From assembly GCF_000426885.1 (NCBI RefSeq), contig NZ_AUGF01000025.1, positions 1-44,431 on the forward strand: a stretch of DNA of 44,431 nt. Direction: 5' to 3'. Source of the stretch: Moraxella caprae DSM 19149. Its GTDB lineage: Bacteria; Pseudomonadota; Gammaproteobacteria; Pseudomonadales; Moraxellaceae. The translations under genes were made by a program, and so were the position numbers. The stretch's first letter is position 1. Each line of letters opens with the position of its first letter. Below are positions 39,844 through 44,431 of this stretch, piece by piece. The notes beneath the pieces are model-generated. The model did no database searches. It saw nothing but the letters and a program-made list of their open reading frames with translations, and had not been told where the DNA came from.

Positions 39844-39872
39844 TTGTTATTGCTGAATGATGTTTATATAAT
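39844..39872 (+). promoter_or_regulatory. Promoter of the Ala-rich lipoprotein gene
   Basis: TTGTTA (39844-39849), 17-bp spacer and a perfect TATAAT (39867-39872). It gives a leader of ~110 nt. Confidence 0.8.
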
Positions 39873-39988
39873 AGTACAAGAAATATAGGGGTAAATATTC
39901 TGCGATGATAATCTTTGTTAAAAACAGAGATTAAACATGGCAGTTTTTTGCCTTAATTCTATGTTCATCCTAACATTTGGAGAAAATC

Positions 39989-40393
39989 ATGAAAAAGTTA
40001 ATCCTAGCTACCTTAATCGGTTCATTGGCTCTTACCGCTTGCTCAAAGCCAGCGGAAGAAGCATCAGAAGCTGCTGCTGCTGCCCAAGAAGCAGCGAACG
40101 AAGCACAAGCCGCTGCAAACGCTGCTCCTGCTGATGCTGCTGCACAACAAGCTGCTGATACTGCCCAAGCTGCCGCTGACACTGCTGCTACTGCTGCCGC
40201 TGACGCTCAATCTGCTGATAAGACTGTTGCTGAGCAAGCTGAAGCGACTGCTGAAAACGCACAAGACGCTGCCGAAGAAGCTGCCGACGCTGCCAAAGAC
40301 GCAGCTGACGGTGCTGCCGTTGCCGCAGGTACTGAAACTGTAACCAACGAAAACCCTGCTGTTGCTACTGTTCCTGCAACCGAAACTAAGTAA
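39989..40393 (+). CDS. Alanine-rich lipoprotein
   Basis: 134 residues from the ATG at 39989 with GGAG 7 nt upstream. Signal peptide MKKLILATLIGSLALTAC with lipobox LTAC; Cys18 is lipidated. The mature part is mostly Ala/Glu/Asp/Gln with repeated A(A/D)(A/T)AQ.AA patterns, a long helix that could form a trimeric coiled coil like murein lipoprotein. No Lys at the C-terminus for peptidoglycan linkage except the final TK. No family name. Monocistronic with strong promoter and terminator, so probably abundant. Confidence 0.85.
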   Translation: MKKLILATLIGSLALTACSKPAEEASEAAAAAQEAANEAQAAANAAPADAAAQQAADTAQAAADTAATAAADAQSADKTVAEQAEATAENAQDAAEEAADAAKDAADGAAVAAGTETVTNENPAVATVPATETK

Positions 40394-40417
40394 TTCATTA
40401 AGTTTTCTTATTGAGTT

Positions 40418-40446
40418 AAAAGAGCCATGTTTGTGGCTCTTTTTTA
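40418..40446 (+). terminator. Lipoprotein gene terminator
   Basis: 10-bp perfect stem AAAAGAGCCA (40418-40427) / TGGCTCTTTT (40434-40443) with T tail. Confidence 0.92.
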
Positions 40447-40523
40447 TTTGCCTATTGCTAGGGGCGGGCTTGCAAAAGCAAAAATTTACCTTATAAAGTA
40501 GTGAAAAATATCTCATTTTTACC

Positions 40524-42350
40524 ATGAATCAAGCCTATTCCGACCATCTTACCCAGCTCCTAAAAAACCTGCCCAATCTGCCTGGTGTCTATAAAATGCT
40601 CGGCAAGTCGGGCGAGATTTTGTACGTTGGAAAAGCCAAATCCCTAAAAAACAGGGTAAACAGCTATTTTGCCAAGACCATTGACCACCCAAAAACAGTC
40701 GCCCTAGTCGCTCGCATTTGTGATATTGAGATTATCATTACACGGAGCGAGAGCGAGGCTCTGCTTCTTGAGCAAAATCTCATCAAACAGCACCGTCCGC
40801 CTTATAACATCATTCTAAGGGACGATAAATCCTATTTGTATCTGTTCATCTCAAAGGACAAATTCCCACGCCTTGCGGTGGGGCGGGGCAAGGGCAATCA
40901 TGCCGAAGGTCGCTATTTTGGTCCTTATCCGTCCGCCAATAGTGCCAAAGAAGCGATGCTACTTTTGCAAAAGCTTTTTATGCTACGAAACTGCACCAAT
41001 AACGTATTTGCCAATGCCAAACGCCCCTGCCTAGAACACCAAATCAAACGCTGTACCGCTCCGTGTGTGGGGTTGATTAGTCAAGCTGATTATGATGACA
41101 ATGTGGGACAAGCACTTGATTTTTTGAATGGCAAAACAGGCGAATTGCAAGCCATGCTTGCCCAAAAAATGCACGAATCTGCCGAGAATATGTACTTTGA
41201 GCAAGCCGTTTTTTACCGAGACCGCCTTGCCATGCTCTCTGACATTACCGCCCGTCAAGCGGTGTATCGGGTGGGCGATGACAGCAGTGCCGATGTGTTT
41301 GCCATTGCCGACAAAAACGGGCTGACGGTCGTCCATGTGCTGACCGTGCGTGGTGGTAAGGTGCTGGGCGGTAAGAATTATTTTCCTGATGATGTGGAGG
41401 TGTTTGATATGCCTGCCGAGCGACTCGAACGGTTTTTGTTGTCGTTTTATTTGGAGGTGAGCGATGATTTGCCCAAAGAGATTATTATCAATGAGATGAT
41501 AGATGACAAAGACACGGTTGCCGAGCTACTCCATGATGAATTTGGCAAAAAATGCCTGATAAAAGACAAAGTACAAAAGCACCGCCGAGAGTGGCAGGAG
41601 CTGGCGATTTTGAACGCTCATAATGCCTTGACCGCCAAGTTGTCTGATTTTAATGAATTAAATGAGCGGTTTGTCGCCATGCAACAGGTGCTAGGAGCGG
41701 TGTCGGATAGGGCGATTAACCGCATTGAATGCTTTGACATCAGTCATACCATGGGCGAGCTGGCGGTGGGGTCGTGCGTGGTGTTTGACAGTCGGGGGGC
41801 GAGAAAGCGGGATTATCGCCAGTACGCCATTCATGACGTGGTCGGGGGCGATGATTATGGAGCGATGAGACAGGTGCTGACAAGGCGGTATGTCAAGCAC
41901 CCCTTGCCTGATTTGCTATTGATAGACGGTGGAAAAGGGCAGTTAAATATCGCCAAAGAAGTCTTAACCGAGCTTGATAAATTGGACGACACGCTACTCA
42001 TCAGCGTGGCAAAGGGCGAGGGGCGAAAGGCGGGGCTTGAAGTGCTACACTTTTTGGAGCATGAGCCGATAGATTTGCCAATGGATTCTAAGGCATTGCA
42101 CCTTATCATGCACATACGAGACGAAGCTCACCGCTTTGCCATTACCGCTCACCGCAAAAAACGAGACAAGGCTCGTGGGGCAAGCGTGCTGGAAGTCATT
42201 CCCAATCTGGGGGCAAAACGCAGGCGAGACCTATTGGCTCATTTTGGCGGTATTCAACAGCTCCTTGGTGCGTCCGAAAGTGAGATTGCCAGCGTCAAGG
42301 GCATTGGTAAGGTGCTGGCAGGGACGATTTATAAAAGTTTGCATGGGTAA
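40524..42350 (+). CDS. uvrC: Excinuclease ABC subunit C
   Basis: 608 residues, normal length. GIY-YIG nuclease domain at the N-terminus ([31 protein letters not shown]), a UVR motif region ([18 protein letters not shown]), the RNase H-like C-terminal nuclease ([27 protein letters not shown], then [12 protein letters not shown]), and the tandem HhH ([30 protein letters not shown]). It makes both incisions in nucleotide excision repair. No clear ribosome site at the ATG. The IS element begins ~80 bp downstream. Confidence 0.97.
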   Translation: MNQAYSDHLTQLLKNLPNLPGVYKMLGKSGEILYVGKAKSLKNRVNSYFAKTIDHPKTVALVARICDIEIIITRSESEALLLEQNLIKQHRPPYNIILRDDKSYLYLFISKDKFPRLAVGRGKGNHAEGRYFGPYPSANSAKEAMLLLQKLFMLRNCTNNVFANAKRPCLEHQIKRCTAPCVGLISQADYDDNVGQALDFLNGKTGELQAMLAQKMHESAENMYFEQAVFYRDRLAMLSDITARQAVYRVGDDSSADVFAIADKNGLTVVHVLTVRGGKVLGGKNYFPDDVEVFDMPAERLERFLLSFYLEVSDDLPKEIIINEMIDDKDTVAELLHDEFGKKCLIKDKVQKHRREWQELAILNAHNALTAKLSDFNELNERFVAMQQVLGAVSDRAINRIECFDISHTMGELAVGSCVVFDSRGARKRDYRQYAIHDVVGGDDYGAMRQVLTRRYVKHPLPDLLLIDGGKGQLNIAKEVLTELDKLDDTLLISVAKGEGRKAGLEVLHFLEHEPIDLPMDSKALHLIMHIRDEAHRFAITAHRKKRDKARGASVLEVIPNLGAKRRRDLLAHFGGIQQLLGASESEIASVKGIGKVLAGTIYKSLHG

Positions 42351-42475
42351 ATGGCGTGTCTTTTGGGCGGTAAAAATAAAGACAAATCCAATTTGCCCTT
42401 ATTTTTGGGTGTTGTTTGGTTAAGGGCTTTGAACTGTTCCTTGAAATCTAACCAAATCTATCTTATAACATCCAA

Positions 42476-43090
42476 ATGAATAGATTGATTAGTATCAACG
42501 AAGCTTCCAAACAACTTGGCGTGTCCATCTCAACATTACGCAGATGGGACGAAAGTGGTGTGCTTGTTGCCGAAAGAACACCTAAAGGACACAGACGTTA
42601 CGATATTAGTAAAATCAACCCAAACCTACTGCATGGCATAGGCAACAAAGACCGAAAAACCATTGCCTATGCACGAGTATCAAGCCACGACCAAAAGGAC
42701 GATTTAGAGCGTCAAATCCAAGTTTTAGAACGCTACTGTGCCAAACAAGGCTGGACTTATGAGGTCATCAATGATTTAGGTTCTGGCATGAGCTACCATA
42801 AAAAAGGACTTAAACAACTGCTTGACGGCATATTAAACAATGAAATCGGCAGATTGGTTTTAACCCATAAAGACCGCCTATTACGCTTTGGTGCAGAACT
42901 TGTCTTTGCTATCTGTGAAGCAAGAAACGTTGAAGTTATCATCATCAATCAAGGTGAAAACCCATCCTTTGAAGAAGAGCTTGCTCAAGATGTGCTAGAA
43001 ATCATTACGGTATTTTCCGCTCGTCTGTATGGTTCACGCAGTAAGAAAAATAAAAAAGTGTTAGAAGCTGTTAAGGCGGTGTTAGAATGA
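42476..43090 (+). CDS. tnpA: IS607-type serine recombinase TnpA
   Basis: 204 residues. N-terminal MerR-like DNA-binding part (SINEASKQLGVSISTLRRWDESGVLVAERTPKGHRRYD) before the serine recombinase domain, the reversed order of IS607. Catalytic Ser in AYARVSSHDQKDDLERQI (~65-82) and the GSGMSYHKKGLKQLLDGI / LVLTHKDRLLRFG blocks are present. It performs transposition by serine-mediated cleavage. Overlaps tnpB by 4 bp (ATGA). Confidence 0.94.
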   Translation: MNRLISINEASKQLGVSISTLRRWDESGVLVAERTPKGHRRYDISKINPNLLHGIGNKDRKTIAYARVSSHDQKDDLERQIQVLERYCAKQGWTYEVINDLGSGMSYHKKGLKQLLDGILNNEIGRLVLTHKDRLLRFGAELVFAICEARNVEVIIINQGENPSFEEELAQDVLEIITVFSARLYGSRSKKNKKVLEAVKAVLE

Positions 43091-44275
43091 CCGCCATTCG
43101 TGGGCACATCATTGAACTAAAACCCAATCACAAACAAGCCACTTATTTTAAAAAGGCTTGCGGGGTTGCAAGATTTGCTTATAATTGGGCATTGGCGGAG
43201 TGGAAAAGGCAATACGAACAAGATAAACAATATCGTGATGACTGTTTAGCAAAGAACCTACCCATTAACGAAAGCAAACTCAACAAACCCACACAAGGCA
43301 AATTAAGAAAACAGCTTAATGCCATCAAACGCACCCAGTTTCCCTTTATGCTGGAAATTACCAAATGCTCTCCCCAGCTTGCCATTATGCAACTAGGCGA
43401 TGCCTTTAAACGCTTTTTTAAAGGCGAAAGCAAATACCCCCAATTTCGCAAAAAAGGTGTAAATGACCGTTTTAGCCTATCCAACGACCAATTTAAACTC
43501 AAAACCATCAATAACAAACCATACATTCAAATCCCAAATTTAGGTTTGGTAAGAATGCGTGAAAACTTACGCTTTGATGGCAAAATCCTATCCGCCAAAG
43601 TCTTTACAAAAGGTGGTAAATGGTTTGTGTCCATTGCGGTTGAACTGAACAATAACACACAAGCCAAACAACTTAAAACCAATCAAACTCTTAAAACAGG
43701 TAATGCTGTTGGCATTGATTTAGGCATTACCGACCTTGCCACACTTTCAACAGGAGAAAAGATACAAGCACCAAAACCTTTAAAGAATAAACTTAAAAAA
43801 CTTCAAAGATTATCAAAACAACTTAGCCATAAACAAAAAGGCTCTAAAAATCGTGAAAAAGCGAAAACCAAGCTATCACGATTGCATTACAAAATCAGTT
43901 GTATCAGAAAAGACTTTTTGCACAAACTCACCACTGATTTGGTAAAACGATTTGATGTGATTTGTATTGAAAACCTAAATATCAAAGGTATGGTAAAAAA
44001 ATCGCAAACTAAGCCGTGCTATCAATGATTTAGGGTTTTATGAACTTAAAAGGCAACTCATCTACAAAGCAAATCAATGGGGCAAGACAGTCAAAGAACT
44101 GGATAAGTTTTATCCCTCAAGCAAAACCTGCTCTTGTTGTGGTGTTAAGTTAGATGAATTACCTTTATCTGTTAGAAACTGGACTTGCCCCAACTGCAAC
44201 ACAAACCACGATAGGGACATCAACGCCAGTATCAACATTTTAAACAAAGCGGATAAGATTTTAACCTTATCTTAA
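43087..44275 (+). pseudogene. tnpB: TnpB, split by a +1 frameshift in an A7 run
   Basis: The first frame ends at 44028 after KGMVKKSQTKPCYQ. Removing one A from the run at 43995-44001 restores KGMVKNRKLSRAINDLGFYELKRQLIYK and continues to 44275. Motifs are then complete: RuvC Asp GIDLGITDLAT, Glu CIENLNIKGM, zinc ribbon CSCCG...CPNC and last Asp NHDRDINASIN. TnpB is an RNA-guided nuclease that favours transposon retention. The break could be a true mutation, a sequencing slip, or a site where polymerase slippage yields some full-length protein. Confidence 0.85.
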
Positions 44276-44431
44276 CAAAAATCTTGGCGGGTGAGTTCTA
44301 TCCCCAATTTTAAAATGCCTATGGAGCTTATGTAAGACCTACGCCAAATGGCAAGGGCAACAAGCGATGAAGTAGGAAGAAAACGCTAAATTTGCCTTTG
44401 GGTAGATTTTGGTAGGTTTTTTGGAACGGTT
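44276..44431 (+). other. IS right end and candidate reRNA (omega RNA) region
   Basis: 156 bp between the TnpB stop and the IS right end. In TnpB elements the guide RNA is transcribed from the tnpB 3' end through this region to the element end, its guide being the flanking host DNA. The stretch is GC-richer and structured (for example CTTGGCGGG, GGCAAGGGCAAC). The guide itself would lie beyond the window. Confidence 0.4.

Larger units (their letters stand above)
42432..44431 (+). mobile_element. IS607-family insertion sequence
   Basis: A serine-recombinase tnpA and overlapping tnpB are flanked by imperfect inverted ends: left AACTGTTCC..GAAAT.TAACCAAATCTA (from 42432) and right, read inward, AACCGTTCC..AAAACCTACCAAAATCTA (ending 44431). 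IS607 elements usually lack long terminal repeats, so these are short end signals. The right end coincides with the window edge, so the boundary is approximate. Confidence 0.8.

Noticed and set aside
39970-40525. Long antisense frames over the lipoprotein gene
   Set aside because: They arise from the GCT/GCA-rich repeats of the Ala-rich coding sequence.

Overview
The window looks like chromosome from a member of the Moraxellaceae, most likely Moraxella. This is inferred from the house-keeping genes (type B L31, Rho, UvrC, a FimT-like pseudopilin behind an rRNA operon), the base composition and the phage type; no database search was possible. It opens with the last ~50 bases of a 5S rRNA gene and its terminator. 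Then come a FimT/GspH-like pseudopilin, two tandem YbjQ-family genes on the minus strand, and rpmE2 with a strong promoter and a long leader.

From about 2.84 to 37.79 kb lies a transposable (Mu-like) prophage of about 35 kb. Its early end is on the right. Reading leftwards on the minus strand: a BcepMu-gp16/Ner-like regulator, MuA-like transposase, MuB-like ATPase, GemA, a Mor/C-family activator, several small early proteins, a DUF3164 protein and an ANR protein, closed by a terminator near 29.88 kb. A separate two-gene unit (coiled-coil membrane protein plus XRE protein) follows under a perfect sigma70-type promoter. The late region holds the lysis genes, DUF1804 small terminase, large terminase, DUF1320, gpG-like, DUF935 portal and gp37-like genes, a MuF minor head protein with an extra C-terminal region, protease/scaffold, lambda D-like and E-like capsid proteins, tail tube, tape measure and tail-tip proteins. 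No sheath or Mu-type baseplate genes are seen, so the virion is probably a siphovirus with a lambda-type shell on a Mu-type replication and packaging programme.

The least ordinary features are regulatory. (1) A 48-codon Com zinc-finger gene precedes a DNA adenine methylase whose AUG lies inside a 14-bp perfect inverted repeat, a layout like com-mom but with a different enzyme and different location. (2) An identical 20-base element sits 55-56 bases upstream of exactly three late genes (endolysin, protease, tape measure), matching the logic of Mu Plys, PI and PP. (3) At least five extended -10 promoters point along the plus strand, against lytic transcription: they precede the repressor, two small protein genes and two candidate small RNAs. 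(4) The MuF head protein carries a toxin-like C-terminus followed by two translationally coupled small genes that look like immunity genes. (5) A CI/LexA-type (S24) repressor remnant lies beyond the present XRE-ORF6C regulator, suggesting immunity-region replacement.

Right of the prophage are a REP-like inverted repeat, rho with a consensus promoter, an Ala-rich lipoprotein gene, uvrC, and an IS607-type element. Its tnpA is intact; its tnpB is split by one extra A in an A7 run. The window stops at the likely right end of this element.
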